Assembly: GCF_023634865.1 (NCBI RefSeq)
Contig: NZ_JAMLJN010000001.1
Span: forward strand, 434,001 to 498,000
Length of the DNA: 64,000 nucleotides
Reading direction: 5' to 3'
Source: Flavobacterium fragile
Lineage (GTDB): Bacteria > Bacteroidota > Bacteroidia > Flavobacteriales > Flavobacteriaceae
Positions 15,707-24,575 of this stretch are shown here, in pieces. The notes beneath the pieces are model-generated. The model had not been told where the DNA came from and made no database searches. It saw only the letters and a list, made by a program, of their open reading frames with translations. Every line of letters starts with the position of its first letter. Within the stretch, counting starts at the first letter, position 1. The position numbers were made by a program, and so were the translations under genes.

Positions 15707-16054
15707 ATGAATATAGACGACGAAGCAAAAAAAGTGATTTGGTCTCTTCAGAACAACAAACGTTCTGAGGAAGAACGAAATGCTTTTAAACCAACAGGCA
15801 AAAAACCACGAAATAAAAATGTAGTGTATTTGCTTTCGGCTTTGGGAATTACTTTATTAATGAGTTATGCGTTGTCTTTATTTTCCAGAGAAACAGTTCG
15901 GTTTTGTTTTTTGATTGATAGTTATTGTTTCAATTCTACTGAAAATCCAATACTTTATACCTTGTATGTTTTTATGAATCTTTGGATTTTGATTTTAGGA
16001 ATAACAATCGCCTATCTTATTGGGAAGAAAATAGGCGATAGGGTTACCCTATAA
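15707..16054 (+). CDS. Small membrane protein of unknown function
   Basis: A 115-residue protein, starting at the ATG at 15707. The N-terminal 45 residues are charged and soluble-looking (DDEAKKVIWSL, KPTGKKPRNKN), followed by two predicted membrane segments (about residues 43-62 and 83-108). I do not recognise a family. The start lies directly after a 25-bp duplicated intergenic repeat, and the stop is 1 base from the convergent Dus gene. Confidence 0.7.
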   Translation: MNIDDEAKKVIWSLQNNKRSEEERNAFKPTGKKPRNKNVVYLLSALGITLLMSYALSLFSRETVRFCFLIDSYCFNSTENPILYTLYVFMNLWILILGITIAYLIGKKIGDRVTL

Positions 16055-16055
16055 A

Positions 16056-17000
16056 TTAACCGTTTTTAAAAATCTCTTTCACAGCTGCCTCGTAATTCTT
16101 ACTATTACCTGCTTTTTTAATCTTTTTAAAAGTTTTTTGCGGATTGGAAAACGACTCTGAAAAGTATTCCCAAAAGCCTAACATTTTCATGCGAATTGGC
16201 GTTGGTCCTTGTAAATACGCATCGTATTCTCGATAAATTTCATCGTGAAAGGCTTCAAAAATTTCCAATTTATTTTTAGTATATTCTGTAGTATTGTTTT
16301 TAATCATTGACGGTAAAAACGGGTCTGCGATTAAACCTCTACCAATCATCCAATGGTCGATGGAAGGAAAACGTTCTTGTAATTCTTTGAATTTAGACAC
16401 CGAAGTAATATCCCCATTGTAATAGATTTTATGTTTCGTATGTTCCAAACATTTTTCAAACGAATCTAAATCCACACCGCCTTTGTACAATTGTTTTCCA
16501 ATTCGGGCATGAATGGCAATATTTTTAATTGGATATTGATCTAAAATGGGAAAAACATCTAAAATCTCGGTTGGATTTTCGTAACCCATTCGCATTTTCA
16601 TCGAAACAATGATGTCCGTTTCATTGTGAACCCGTTTTAAAATATGTTCAATTTGTGACGTATTGCTAATTAATCCCGAACCCATGCCACATTTGGCTAC
16701 CATAGGATATGGACAACCTAAGTTCCAATTTAATTCTTTGTATCCGAATTGTTGCACATATTTTGCCACAAATAAAAACTCTTCGGCATCATTCGTTATA
16801 ATTTGTGGTATGACTTCTAGCGTGGTGTTGTTTTCGGGAAGAATATCACGTTCGTACGAACCTTTAACCACTAATTTACCATTTAATTTAATGTAGGGCG
16901 AATAGAATGTATCAATACCACCAAAGTGTTTGTGAAAAGCGTTTCGGAATCTAAAATCGGTAAAACCTTGTAAAGGAGAAGATAATAATGTAATACTCAT
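16056..17000 (-). CDS. tRNA-dihydrouridine synthase
   Basis: A 314-residue FMN enzyme of the Dus family, which reduces uridines in the tRNA D-loop. The N-terminus LLSSPLQGFTDFRFR binds FMN, the catalytic Cys is in ELNWNLGCPYP near residue 95, and SMKMRMGYE and a late GRGLIADPFLP are typical of the family. Its length and motifs resemble DusC-like members more than DusB. The gene is not obviously in an operon. Confidence 0.92.
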   Translation of the reverse strand: MSITLLSSPLQGFTDFRFRNAFHKHFGGIDTFYSPYIKLNGKLVVKGSYERDILPENNTTLEVIPQIITNDAEEFLFVAKYVQQFGYKELNWNLGCPYPMVAKCGMGSGLISNTSQIEHILKRVHNETDIIVSMKMRMGYENPTEILDVFPILDQYPIKNIAIHARIGKQLYKGGVDLDSFEKCLEHTKHKIYYNGDITSVSKFKELQERFPSIDHWMIGRGLIADPFLPSMIKNNTTEYTKNKLEIFEAFHDEIYREYDAYLQGPTPIRMKMLGFWEYFSESFSNPQKTFKKIKKAGNSKNYEAAVKEIFKNG

Positions 17001-17033
17001 GCAGCAAAGATACTATAATTTTGGGCTGCGATT

Positions 17034-17567
17034 TTATTTAAGCAACTCGATTTTGTCCAATTTTAGTTCAAAAGATTCCTCTTTTTTATTTCCAATTAGA
17101 AACGCAATTTCTTCCAAAACTTTGCCATCAAAATTAGGTAGGTTTAAGGTTTGTCCTCTAAAAGATGGATATAAATCATTTAAATTCAGCGTAATATTTT
17201 CCCATTCGCCAGAGGTTTCAAAAGTGGTGATATAAGAATAATAAGCGTTAACATTGTCTTTGATTCTGAATTGATATTTTTTACCATCACCTTTAAGTCG
17301 AATACGAACTTTTGAAAAACCACTAATATCTTTTGCTTTCATTTGATGGCGCACCGATGAAAATCCTCCATTATTTTCGGTCGAAACTCTTCCAAAAAAA
17401 ACACCGTTTCCATTTTCATCCATTTTAAATTTTCCGTCTGAAATACCTCCCATGACTACATCATCAATAATTCTCCATTCGCGCGGATTGGATTTTTCAT
17501 TGAAGTCGAAAAGTAAAGAATTATTCATCTGGAACGACATTAGCAATAACAAGAATAACCATTTCAT
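17034..17567 (-). CDS. CIA30 family exported protein
   Basis: A 177-residue protein with an N-terminal signal segment (MKWLFLLLLMSFQ). The rest matches the CIA30 fold (complex I intermediate-associated protein 30, a galactose-binding-like beta sandwich): REWRIIDDVVMGGISDG, GRVSTENNGGFSSVR, and a C-terminal EIAFLIGNKKEESFELKLDKIEL. In bacteria the function is unknown; despite the name, no respiratory complex I gene is nearby. Confidence 0.85.
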   Translation of the reverse strand: MKWLFLLLLMSFQMNNSLLFDFNEKSNPREWRIIDDVVMGGISDGKFKMDENGNGVFFGRVSTENNGGFSSVRHQMKAKDISGFSKVRIRLKGDGKKYQFRIKDNVNAYYSYITTFETSGEWENITLNLNDLYPSFRGQTLNLPNFDGKVLEEIAFLIGNKKEESFELKLDKIELLK

Positions 17568-17653
17568 AGCTTAATTTTTATAAAAGTACTGAAATGAAAT
17601 TATTTATTTTAAAAATTAACCTTAGGTTTCGAAGTGTTTAAGTTGAAAACGAT

Positions 17654-18340
17654 TTACTTTCGTTTTTGTTTAAACAACCAATCATAAATGGCATCTTCAT
17701 GGAACAAACGTTCTACGTTGCCGTGATTTCCGCCTTTTATGATGGTGAAGGTCACATCAGCATTTTGATCGCATTTTTTTATCGCATCCACGACTTTTTT
17801 AGATTCTGACATCGGAACGATATAATCTACATCACCATGTTGAATCCAAAGAGGAATTGTAGATAAATTACAACCATCATTAGCATTTCCACCACCACAA
17901 ATTGCTACGGCTGCCGTGATTTTATCGGCGTATTTACCTGCAAAGTGTAAGGTTCCATATCCACCTAAACTCATCCCGCAAACGTAAATTCGAGATTCGT
18001 CAACGTTGTAGTTTTTCTTTACGTATTCTAAAATTTCAAGTACTTTATCTGGATTCCAATTGCCTTTAGCCAGTTGAGGTGCTACTACAATTCCAGGAAT
18101 ATCTCTCCCTTTGTCCATAGCTCTTAAAACACCATAGCGTTTTACTCGATTTAAATCGGTTCCAGATAAACTTTTTCCGTGTAGAAAAATTAGTAGAGGT
18201 TGTTTTTCGTTTTCTCGGGAATTATTCGGGAGATTTATCCAAAAGGGATAATCCGTTTTGTTTTTTATTGGGGTTAATTGGGCAAAACTAAAGGAGCAAA
18301 CGAGAAAAAAAAGTAGTAGGTATAATTGCTTTGCCTTCAT
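17654..18340 (-). CDS. Exported alpha/beta-hydrolase (esterase)
   Basis: A 228-residue alpha/beta hydrolase with a signal peptide (residues 1-20). The nucleophile elbow CGMSLGGYGT carries the catalytic Ser near residue 123, an acidic residue follows in HGDVDYIVP, and the His is in GGNHGNVERLF. The oxyanion region LLIFLHGKSLSG and the overall pattern resemble the PHB depolymerase/feruloyl esterase-like group of Bacteroidota. The substrate is not predictable. Confidence 0.88.
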   Translation of the reverse strand: MKAKQLYLLLFFLVCSFSFAQLTPIKNKTDYPFWINLPNNSRENEKQPLLIFLHGKSLSGTDLNRVKRYGVLRAMDKGRDIPGIVVAPQLAKGNWNPDKVLEILEYVKKNYNVDESRIYVCGMSLGGYGTLHFAGKYADKITAAVAICGGGNANDGCNLSTIPLWIQHGDVDYIVPMSESKKVVDAIKKCDQNADVTFTIIKGGNHGNVERLFHEDAIYDWLFKQKRK

Positions 18341-18365
18341 AGTCAGTGAATTATGTTAATAAAAA

Positions 18366-18398
18366 AACCCGAAATTTACAAAAGTAAAATTTCGGGTT
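18366..18398 (-). terminator. Rho-independent terminator of tRNA-Met
   Basis: A perfect 12-bp stem (AACCCGAAATTT against AAATTTCGGGTT) with a 9-base loop is followed, on the minus strand, by seven T. It lies 5 bases beyond the 3' end of the tRNA gene. Confidence 0.9.
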
Positions 18399-18403
18399 AT
18401 ATG

Positions 18404-18477
18404 TAGCGAAGACGGGAGTTGAACCCGTGACCTCAGGGTTATGAATCCTGCGCTCTAACCAACTGAGCTACCTCGCC
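18404..18477 (-). tRNA. tRNA-Met (anticodon CAT)
   Basis: On the minus strand, the 74-base gene starts GGCGAGG and ends CTTCGCT plus discriminator A, forming a 7-bp acceptor stem with two G-T pairs. The D-arm has AGCTCAGTTGGTTAGAGC, the anticodon loop is ATTCATAAC with CAT at its centre, and the T-arm contains GGGTTCAACTCCC. No CCA is encoded. The G-U pair at position 1-72 and the D-arm suggest elongator rather than initiator Met, though CAT can also be a tRNA-Ile precursor. Confidence 0.95.
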
Positions 18478-18631
18478 AAATGTTGGTTTTACATCATTGC
18501 TGAATGCGGGTGCAAATATATAACTAATTCTTTTCTTTGCAAATATTTTTTAACTAAAATAAATTAAAATATTTTTTTGTTAATTTGACATATTCTATAT
18601 ATATTTCCAAACTGAAAAATAAAAACGAACT

Positions 18632-19024
18632 ATGAGTGTAAAAGTAAAATACGAATTAGAATTCCCCATACAATCTTCGCCACAATTATTATATCAATAC
18701 ATATCTACTCCGTCAGGATTATCAGAATGGTTTGCAGATAATGTAAATTCAAGAGGAGAGTATTTTACCTTCATTTGGGATGATTCTGAAGAAAAAGCAA
18801 AATTAGCTTCAAAAAAATCAGGTGAAAGAATTAAGTTTAAATGGTTAGATGAAGATGGAAGTGAAACTGATTATTTTTTTGAAATGAAAATTATTGAAGA
18901 TGAAATAACAAAAGATGTCTCTATCGTAATTTCTGATTTTGCTCATTCAGATGAAATTGAAGAGTCAAAGTTATTGTGGGAAAATCAAATCTCAGACCTA
19001 AAACATGTGTTGGGTTCCGTTTAA
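18632..19024 (+). CDS. START-like domain protein (AHSA1-related)
   Basis: A 130-residue single-domain protein with a START/SRPBCC pattern: an N-terminal strand (VKYELEFPIQSSPQLLYQYI), PSGLSEWFADNV, then strands ending in a long C-terminal helix (ESKLLWENQISDLKHVLG). Such helix-grip folds bind hydrophobic ligands, or partner proteins in the AHSA1 case. This short form is common in Bacteroidota and has no assigned role. A strong terminator follows. Confidence 0.8.
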   Translation: MSVKVKYELEFPIQSSPQLLYQYISTPSGLSEWFADNVNSRGEYFTFIWDDSEEKAKLASKKSGERIKFKWLDEDGSETDYFFEMKIIEDEITKDVSIVISDFAHSDEIEESKLLWENQISDLKHVLGSV

Positions 19025-19050
19025 AAACTCAATAATATCAACTATATTTG

Positions 19051-19078
19051 TCCCGATTTTAAAAGTCGGGATTTTTTT
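19051..19078 (+). terminator. Terminator abutting the next start codon
   Basis: A stem TCCCGA...TCGGGA, with an AT-rich inner part, is followed by seven T. The T-run ends exactly at the ATG of the downstream lyase gene (19079), so the terminator occupies that gene's whole leader. Confidence 0.8.
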
Positions 19079-19918
19079 ATGATAAATTTTAACGGAAATA
19101 TTCAAGAAAACAGTTCAATTTCGATTGAAAATAATAGAGGTTTTTTATTTGGAGATAGTGTTTTTGAAACAATTAAAGTGTTGGATAACAAAGTGTTGTT
19201 TCTTGAAGATCACTATTTTAGATTGATGGCTTCAATGCGTATTTGTCGTATGGAAATTCCAATGAATTTTACTATGGAGTACTTTGAATCCCAAATTTTA
19301 AATTTGGTACAATCGCTAAATAATGCAAATTCCTACCGTGTTCGTTTTTCTGTTTACCGAGATTCAGAGGGTTTTTATTTGCCTAAATCTAGAAATGTTC
19401 AGTTTTTAGTAACGGCATCACCCTTAAGTTCAGATGTTTATACTTTTGGTAAAGAGCATTATGAAGTAGATTTATACAAAGATTTTTATATAAGTAAACA
19501 ACTGTTATCGTCTTTAAAGACTAATAATAAAATGCTTCAAATTACAGGAAGTATTTTTGCGGAAGAGAATGGTTATGATAATTGTCTTGTTTTGAATGAT
19601 GAAAAGAATGTAGTGGAAGCATTGCAAAGCAATATCTTTATGAAAACGGGTAATGTTGTGTTGACACCGCCAATTTCTGATGGCTGTTTAAATGGAATTA
19701 TGCGTAAACAGGTACTCGAAATTGTAAAGAAAATAGAAGGAATTGAAGTAAAAGAAGCTTCTATCTCTCCGTTTGATTTGCAAAAAGCAGATGAATTGTT
19801 TTTAACGAATGTAATTTCAGGGATACAACCAATAACGAAATACCGTAAAAAAGAATACACTACAGATTTTGCCTCTGAGGTATTATTTAGATTAAATGCT
19901 AAAGTCTGTCTTAGTTAA
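19079..19918 (+). CDS. Aminotransferase class IV (aminodeoxychorismate lyase-like)
   Basis: A 279-residue fold-type IV PLP enzyme. The start MINFNGNIQENSS and the following NRGFLFGDSVFETIKV match PabC-like lyases; the PLP Lys is in SLKTNNKMLQI near residue 145, and EALQSNIF and LTNVISGIQPI near the end are typical. PabC releases 4-aminobenzoate from aminodeoxychorismate in folate synthesis, but branched-chain or D-amino acid transaminases share the fold, so the substrate is tentative. Its last 8 bases overlap the convergent YqgE gene. Confidence 0.82.
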   Translation: MINFNGNIQENSSISIENNRGFLFGDSVFETIKVLDNKVLFLEDHYFRLMASMRICRMEIPMNFTMEYFESQILNLVQSLNNANSYRVRFSVYRDSEGFYLPKSRNVQFLVTASPLSSDVYTFGKEHYEVDLYKDFYISKQLLSSLKTNNKMLQITGSIFAEENGYDNCLVLNDEKNVVEALQSNIFMKTGNVVLTPPISDGCLNGIMRKQVLEIVKKIEGIEVKEASISPFDLQKADELFLTNVISGIQPITKYRKKEYTTDFASEVLFRLNAKVCLS

Positions 19919-20471
19919 GCGTTGGGTTTTCTGGAGCATTTGAAAACAAAATATATTCTCCCCCTTGTTCAATGATTTTTTCTTTCCAAAATTGATTACT
20001 AGCTTTGGAAAGTAATTTGTTTTTTTGAGTATTTTCGGATACAATCCAAGCGTTTTCTTGAAGTTCCATTTCTAGTTGGTTCACACTCCATCCGCTGTAT
20101 CCTAAAAAGAAACGAATCTGATTTTTCGAAATTTTATCTTCATTTATAAGTTGCTTGGTAGTTTCAAAGTCACCTCCCCAATAAATTCCATTTGATATTT
20201 CGACACTATTAGGTATTACATCAGGAATGGTATGAATAAAATACAGATTGTCTTGTTCTACTGGACCTCCATTGTAAATTTCAAAAGTGGCATCAATTTC
20301 AGGAATTAAATCATTTATACTGTATGACAAAGGTTTGTTTAAAATAAATCCTATGGAACCTTCATCATTATGTTCTGCTAATAGTACTACAGAGCGATTA
20401 AAAGAAACATCGCCTAAAATAGAGGGCTCAGCAATTAGCAAATGACCTTTTTTGGGTAAAATTGATATCAT
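19911..20471 (-). CDS. YqgE/AlgH family protein
   Basis: A 186-residue UPF0301 protein. Characteristic motifs are GHLLIAEPSILGDVSFNRSV at the N-terminus, HNDEGSIGFILNKPL, YNGGPVEQDNLYFIH, and FFLGYSGWSVNQLEMEL. The family is widespread and once linked to alginate regulation, but has no settled function. Length is normal. The promoter is probably in the 120-base gap shared with the HU terminator. Confidence 0.92.
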   Translation of the reverse strand: MISILPKKGHLLIAEPSILGDVSFNRSVVLLAEHNDEGSIGFILNKPLSYSINDLIPEIDATFEIYNGGPVEQDNLYFIHTIPDVIPNSVEISNGIYWGGDFETTKQLINEDKISKNQIRFFLGYSGWSVNQLEMELQENAWIVSENTQKNKLLSKASNQFWKEKIIEQGGEYILFSNAPENPTLN

Positions 20472-20548
20472 AGTTTCTATAGTTTAATAACTAAAGTTAT
20501 TAAAAAAAACATAAAAAATCAAAAAAATTCGATTAAGTGTAAAAAAAA

Positions 20549-20568
20549 GTCCCGATTTGCATCGGGAC
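20549..20568 (-). terminator. Rho-independent terminator of the HU gene
   Basis: GTCCCGAT-TTGC-ATCGGGAC is a perfect 8-bp stem with a 4-base loop, followed on the minus strand by eight T. It is 26 bases after the HU stop codon. Confidence 0.92.
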
Positions 20569-20593
20569 TCTCTATCTAGTAGTAACAAAAATA

Positions 20594-20869
20594 TTATTTG
20601 TTTACTGCACCTTCTAATTCAGCACCAGCTTTGAATTTTACTACGTTTTTGGCAGCAATTTTGATAGTTTTACCAGTTTGTGGATTTCTACCATCTCTTG
20701 CAGCTCTTTTAGATACTGACCAAGAACCGAAACCTACTAAAGATACTCTTCCACCTTTTTGTAAAGTTCCTTCAACATTGCTTAAAAATGATTCTAAAGC
20801 TAATTTTGCAGCCGCTTTTGTAATTCCAGCAGAAGCTGCCATTGCATCGATTAATTCTGATTTGTTCAT
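20594..20869 (-). CDS. HU family DNA-binding protein
   Basis: A 91-residue HU/IHF-type nucleoid protein, which bends DNA as a dimer. The signature GFGSWSVSKRAARDGRNPQTGKTI covers the beta arm with the Arg-Asn-Pro tip that intercalates into DNA. It is a single-gene unit with its own promoter (20912-20941) and terminator. A histone-like protein of this size in Flavobacteriaceae is normally abundant. Confidence 0.95.
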   Translation of the reverse strand: MNKSELIDAMAASAGITKAAAKLALESFLSNVEGTLQKGGRVSLVGFGSWSVSKRAARDGRNPQTGKTIKIAAKNVVKFKAGAELEGAVNK

Positions 20870-20911
20870 GATTAAAGTTATTTATAATTGGTTAAACTTA
20901 ATTATTTATAG

Positions 20912-20941
20912 CAAATTTAGCGGTATTATTGAGCTGTGCAA
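20912..20941 (-). promoter_or_regulatory. Bacteroidota-type promoter of the HU gene
   Basis: On the minus strand TTG is followed, after 19 bases, by TAAATTTG, an exact match to TTG-N17..23-TAnnTTTG. The -7 box lies 43 bases upstream of the HU start codon. Confidence 0.8.
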
Positions 20942-21045
20942 GTATTTGGTAATTTTTTCGACCAAAATGTTAATAAAATAGAGTAAATGTTAATAACATT
21001 GTTTGTTTTTTTAAATTTTATGCTCAATTGTAGTGTTTTCAAGGC

Positions 21046-21993
21046 TTACAGTGCTATTGCATTTTCTGTTAGCTTAACACCATTCAATAATTCATGTGCC
21101 CACATCCTTTTCTTTCCTGGAAATTGTAAACTTTCAATTTTTAGAATGCCATCTTTTACGGCTACAAAAATCTCTTTTTTAGTAGTAGTAATTTTTCCAA
21201 CCCTTTCTGAATGTTCTTTTTCTTCAAAACTAGCCGAGTAGATTTTTACATTCCATTCATTTTCGCCATCTTTAATATAGGTCCAAGCGGCTGGATAAGG
21301 TGACAAACCTCTAATTAAATTAAAAATAGTCATTCCAGATTGCGACCAATCAATTTTGCAATTATCCTTGTTTAGTTTGTAAGCCGTTTTTACATCAGGA
21401 TGGTTTTCTTGTAAAGTAGTAGTCGCTTTTCCAGATTCGATTAATTGTAAAGTTTCTAAAACCGCCTCGCTTCCTAAATGCATCAATCGGTCATGTAATT
21501 CTCCAGCAGTTTCATTGGCTCCGATTTCTGTTTCCTTACTTAAAATCATCGCACCAGTATCAATTTTATCATCAATAAAGAAAGTGGTAACGCCTGTTTT
21601 AGTTTCGCCATTAATGATAGCCCAATTAATAGGAGCGGCCCCACGGTATTCTGGTAACAATGAAGCGTGGAGATTAAAGGTGCCTAATTTAGGCATTTTC
21701 CAAACTACTTCAGGTAACATTCTAAAGGCTACGACTACTTGTAAATTCGCTTCTAAACTTCTTAATTCAGATAAAAATTCTTCCGATTTTAAATTGGTAG
21801 GCTGTAGTAAACGCAAGTTTTTTTCTAACGCATATTCTTTAATCGCACTCATGCTTACTTTTTGTCCACGACCTGCAGGTTTGTCTGGAGCGGTGATAAC
21901 GCCAACAATATCATAGTTGTTTTTGTAAATAGTATCCAAAATCCCAACAGCAAAATCGGGCGTTCCCATGAATACAATTCGTAATTTTTCCAT
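21046..21993 (-). CDS. fmt: Methionyl-tRNA formyltransferase
   Basis: A 315-residue Fmt, which formylates initiator Met-tRNA. The N-terminal Rossmann domain starts RIVFMGTPDFAV; the catalytic region has FNLHASLLPEYRGAAPINWAII with the Asn-His pair and GVTTFFIDDKIDTGAMI with the Asp; a C-terminal OB-like domain follows from residue 205. Its start codon overlaps the recQ stop by one base (TAATG on the minus strand), which indicates translational coupling in a recQ-fmt operon. Confidence 0.96.
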   Translation of the reverse strand: MEKLRIVFMGTPDFAVGILDTIYKNNYDIVGVITAPDKPAGRGQKVSMSAIKEYALEKNLRLLQPTNLKSEEFLSELRSLEANLQVVVAFRMLPEVVWKMPKLGTFNLHASLLPEYRGAAPINWAIINGETKTGVTTFFIDDKIDTGAMILSKETEIGANETAGELHDRLMHLGSEAVLETLQLIESGKATTTLQENHPDVKTAYKLNKDNCKIDWSQSGMTIFNLIRGLSPYPAAWTYIKDGENEWNVKIYSASFEEKEHSERVGKITTTKKEIFVAVKDGILKIESLQFPGKKRMWAHELLNGVKLTENAIAL

Positions 21994-23879
21994 TATATAA
22001 GGTAATATTGATTGTTTGAATTGATTTTAATACGATTATTTTCTAACAATAATTGAATTGCAAAGATAGTCGCTTCTGAAGAAATGTGAAGTTGGTTTTC
22101 AATTTCTCTTGAACTTAATGGACTTTTCGTTAATAATTGAAGAACTGATTGCGTTATTTCAACGGGATTGACTTTTTTTTTAGAAGTACAATACGAACAA
22201 ATGCCACAATCCTCATTTGCAATTTCATCGAAATAAGCTAGAAGCATTTTGTTTTTACACGTATCTTCATTGGTGATGTATTGCACTACTTGTTGAAACT
22301 GATCTTCTTTTAATTGGTTTTGATGTTCTAAAAACTTCGCCACGCGATTAATAGTTAAATCATCTTCTCGAGCTTCGTTAAACGTGATGGAACTATCGTT
22401 GTTTTTTGCATGTAAAATAATGCACTGACTCGCAGCCAATTTATCAATTATTTCTTCTACTTTTTTTTCTGAGGTGTTTGCTTTTTTGGCCACCAAATGC
22501 GGATTAATCGTAGTTTCTACATCAAAAATGCCAGAATAGGTTCTCAAAATAGTGGTAATAACAGGTTCGTCGTGAGGATGTAAACTGATGTAACGAATGA
22601 CTTCTTTGCTCGGAATGATAAATTGCAAACTAATTTTTTCTGTGGATTCACTTTGAAATGTAATAATACCTTGACGATCTAAAAATTGCAAACTATTAAA
22701 AGCTTTAATTACCGGAAAATGGTAATGCGCACAAAACTGATTCAAATTGAAAGCAAAACTTTCGTTATAACCTTCGCCATAAGCAATTTGGAAGTAATTA
22801 TTCAATTTGATGTAAACGTCTTTTACGAATTTTTTATTGGGTAAAACATCTATAAATTGAGCCTTGGTGTAAGCAATATCAGAAGGATTGGTAACAATAA
22901 TTCCGAATGCCTTTTCTCCATTTCGACCCGCTCTTCCTGCTTCTTGGTAGTAATTTTCAATGTTTTCTGGAAGTTGAATGTGAATCACCGTTTTAACATC
23001 GGGTTTGTCGATTCCCATTCCAAAAGCATTCGTAGCTACAATAACTTGCGATTTGTTTTCCAACCACGATTGCATGTTTTTTTCTTTCTCTTTTGCAGGT
23101 AAGCCACCATGATAAAACGTACAAGTAAAACCCAATTGATTCAACTGTTGCGATGTTTCAATACACGATTTTCGATTGCGAACATAGATTATCGAAGATT
23201 GCGGATTTTTTGTCAATATCTGCTGAATCTTGAATAATTTATCTTCGGTTTTAATCACGTGATACGCTAAATTTTCTCTAGTAAATGACTTCGTAAAAAC
23301 TTTCGGATTTACCAAAGCCAAATGCGTACAAATATCTTCCTGAACTCTTTTATTTGCCGTTGCAGTCAAAGCTAAAAATGGAGTAGAAGGGAAGTGTGTT
23401 TTTAAAGCCGAAATTTTCAAATAAGCCGGTCTAAAATCGTGTCCCCATTGGCTCACACAATGGGCTTCGTCAATAGCAATAAGGTTAATAGGTAATTGTT
23501 TCAAACGTTCTACAATCCAGTCGTGTTGCAAACGTTCGGGTGAAAGATATAAGAACTTATAATTTCCAAATTGGCAGTTGTCTAAAATATCAATAATGTC
23601 GTCTTGAGAAACGCCACCAGTTAAGGCAATCGCTTTGATGTTTTTGCTTTGTAAATTTTGAACCTGATCTTTCATTAAAGCAATCAAAGGCGAAATTACC
23701 AAGCAAATTCCATTCAACATCATCGCCGGAATCTGAAAACAAACTGATTTTCCGCCACCCGTTGGTAAAAGCGCAAACGTATCATTACCATCTAAAACCG
23801 ATTGAATAATGGCTTCTTGAGGTGCTCTAAAACTATCGTGTTTCCAGTATTTTTTAAGAATTTGTAAGGCTTCCGACAT
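21993..23879 (-). CDS. recQ: ATP-dependent DNA helicase RecQ
   Basis: A 628-residue superfamily 2 helicase. Motif I is LLPTGGGKSVCFQ, motif II AIDEAHCVSQWGHDFRPAY carries the RecQ aromatic loop, and motif VI is QEAGRAGRNG. A zinc site (Cys pairs in ..CKNK..CGICSYC..) lies near residues 545-570, after an extra 130-residue segment, and the C-terminus looks like a short winged helix. I see no clear HRDC domain, so this is the RecQ form common in Bacteroidota rather than the E. coli layout. Followed directly by fmt. Confidence 0.95.
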   Translation of the reverse strand: MSEALQILKKYWKHDSFRAPQEAIIQSVLDGNDTFALLPTGGGKSVCFQIPAMMLNGICLVISPLIALMKDQVQNLQSKNIKAIALTGGVSQDDIIDILDNCQFGNYKFLYLSPERLQHDWIVERLKQLPINLIAIDEAHCVSQWGHDFRPAYLKISALKTHFPSTPFLALTATANKRVQEDICTHLALVNPKVFTKSFTRENLAYHVIKTEDKLFKIQQILTKNPQSSIIYVRNRKSCIETSQQLNQLGFTCTFYHGGLPAKEKEKNMQSWLENKSQVIVATNAFGMGIDKPDVKTVIHIQLPENIENYYQEAGRAGRNGEKAFGIIVTNPSDIAYTKAQFIDVLPNKKFVKDVYIKLNNYFQIAYGEGYNESFAFNLNQFCAHYHFPVIKAFNSLQFLDRQGIITFQSESTEKISLQFIIPSKEVIRYISLHPHDEPVITTILRTYSGIFDVETTINPHLVAKKANTSEKKVEEIIDKLAASQCIILHAKNNDSSITFNEAREDDLTINRVAKFLEHQNQLKEDQFQQVVQYITNEDTCKNKMLLAYFDEIANEDCGICSYCTSKKKVNPVEITQSVLQLLTKSPLSSREIENQLHISSEATIFAIQLLLENNRIKINSNNQYYLI

Positions 23880-23915
23880 TTAAATAGGCTTTTAGAAACA
23901 CTAAAATACAAAAAA

Positions 23916-24455
23916 TTATTTACCTAATTGTTTCATGATGAAATCTACGCGATTTTCAACGGTGTCTTTAGGGACTTCAGTTATCGAATACCCATATTTT
24001 TCGTAAGTTTCCATTAAATGTTGGTGAATTAGAACGGCTTGTTCGTAATTTTCGTAACGTTCTGCATCACTCACATAAATTTCTTCCCAAGGTGGAAGTA
24101 CAAAAATGGAAGTATATTTGTGCTCTTTGCAAGCCGTATCAAAAAAAGAAGGATAAGAGTCTCCAATATAGTGCATGTATGCTAAAACATCAGGTATACC
24201 TCTATCTAAAAAAACAATATTTGCTTCTTCTTGTAAAGCTGCTTTGTATTGTTTTTTTCTACCTTCCAACAATAATTCGCTAAACAAAAGCGGTTTTTCT
24301 AGAAACAATTGTTCTATGCCTTGTTCTTGTGCTTCACGAATGACTTCACGAGAAATCTCAGGATAACAAGTGTGCCCTTTAGCTTTTAAAGCTTCTATTA
24401 AGGTGGTTTTTCCAGAGCTTGGTCCACCAATTAAAACCACAATTTCTTTGTTCAT
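23916..24455 (-). CDS. AAA_28-type ATPase (NadR/Ttd14-like nucleotide kinase fold)
   Basis: A protein of about 179 residues with Walker A GGPSSGKTTL at the N-terminus, EISREVIREA, and IVFLDRGIPD as a Walker B-like strand. This pattern is that of the AAA_28 group, which includes the ribosylnicotinamide-kinase part of NadR. I start at the ATG at 24455 because MNKEIVVLIGGPSSGK fits; the upstream codons are not conserved in character. Phosphotransfer to a small molecule is likely, with unknown substrate. Confidence 0.78.
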   Translation of the reverse strand: MNKEIVVLIGGPSSGKTTLIEALKAKGHTCYPEISREVIREAQEQGIEQLFLEKPLLFSELLLEGRKKQYKAALQEEANIVFLDRGIPDVLAYMHYIGDSYPSFFDTACKEHKYTSIFVLPPWEEIYVSDAERYENYEQAVLIHQHLMETYEKYGYSITEVPKDTVENRVDFIMKQLGK

Positions 24456-24551
24456 ATTGGAATTACTAAGGCGCAAAAGTAAGTTTTTTTAAAAATCTAA
24501 TCAACTTTAAAATTTATAAGTTACTACAATACAATTCTAAACAGAATAAAG

Positions 24552-24559
24552 TATATTTG
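24552..24559 (+). promoter_or_regulatory. Candidate -7 box upstream of the DUF493 gene
   Basis: TATATTTG matches TAnnTTTG exactly and lies 16 bases before the first ATG of the DUF493 gene. No TTG at proper spacing is seen. Confidence 0.4.
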
Positions 24560-24575
24560 CTTTTCCAAAAACGAA

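Noticed and set aside
17034..17567. CIA30 protein as evidence of complex I assembly genes
   Set aside because: No NADH dehydrogenase gene is near, and the bacterial members of this fold are exported proteins of unknown function.
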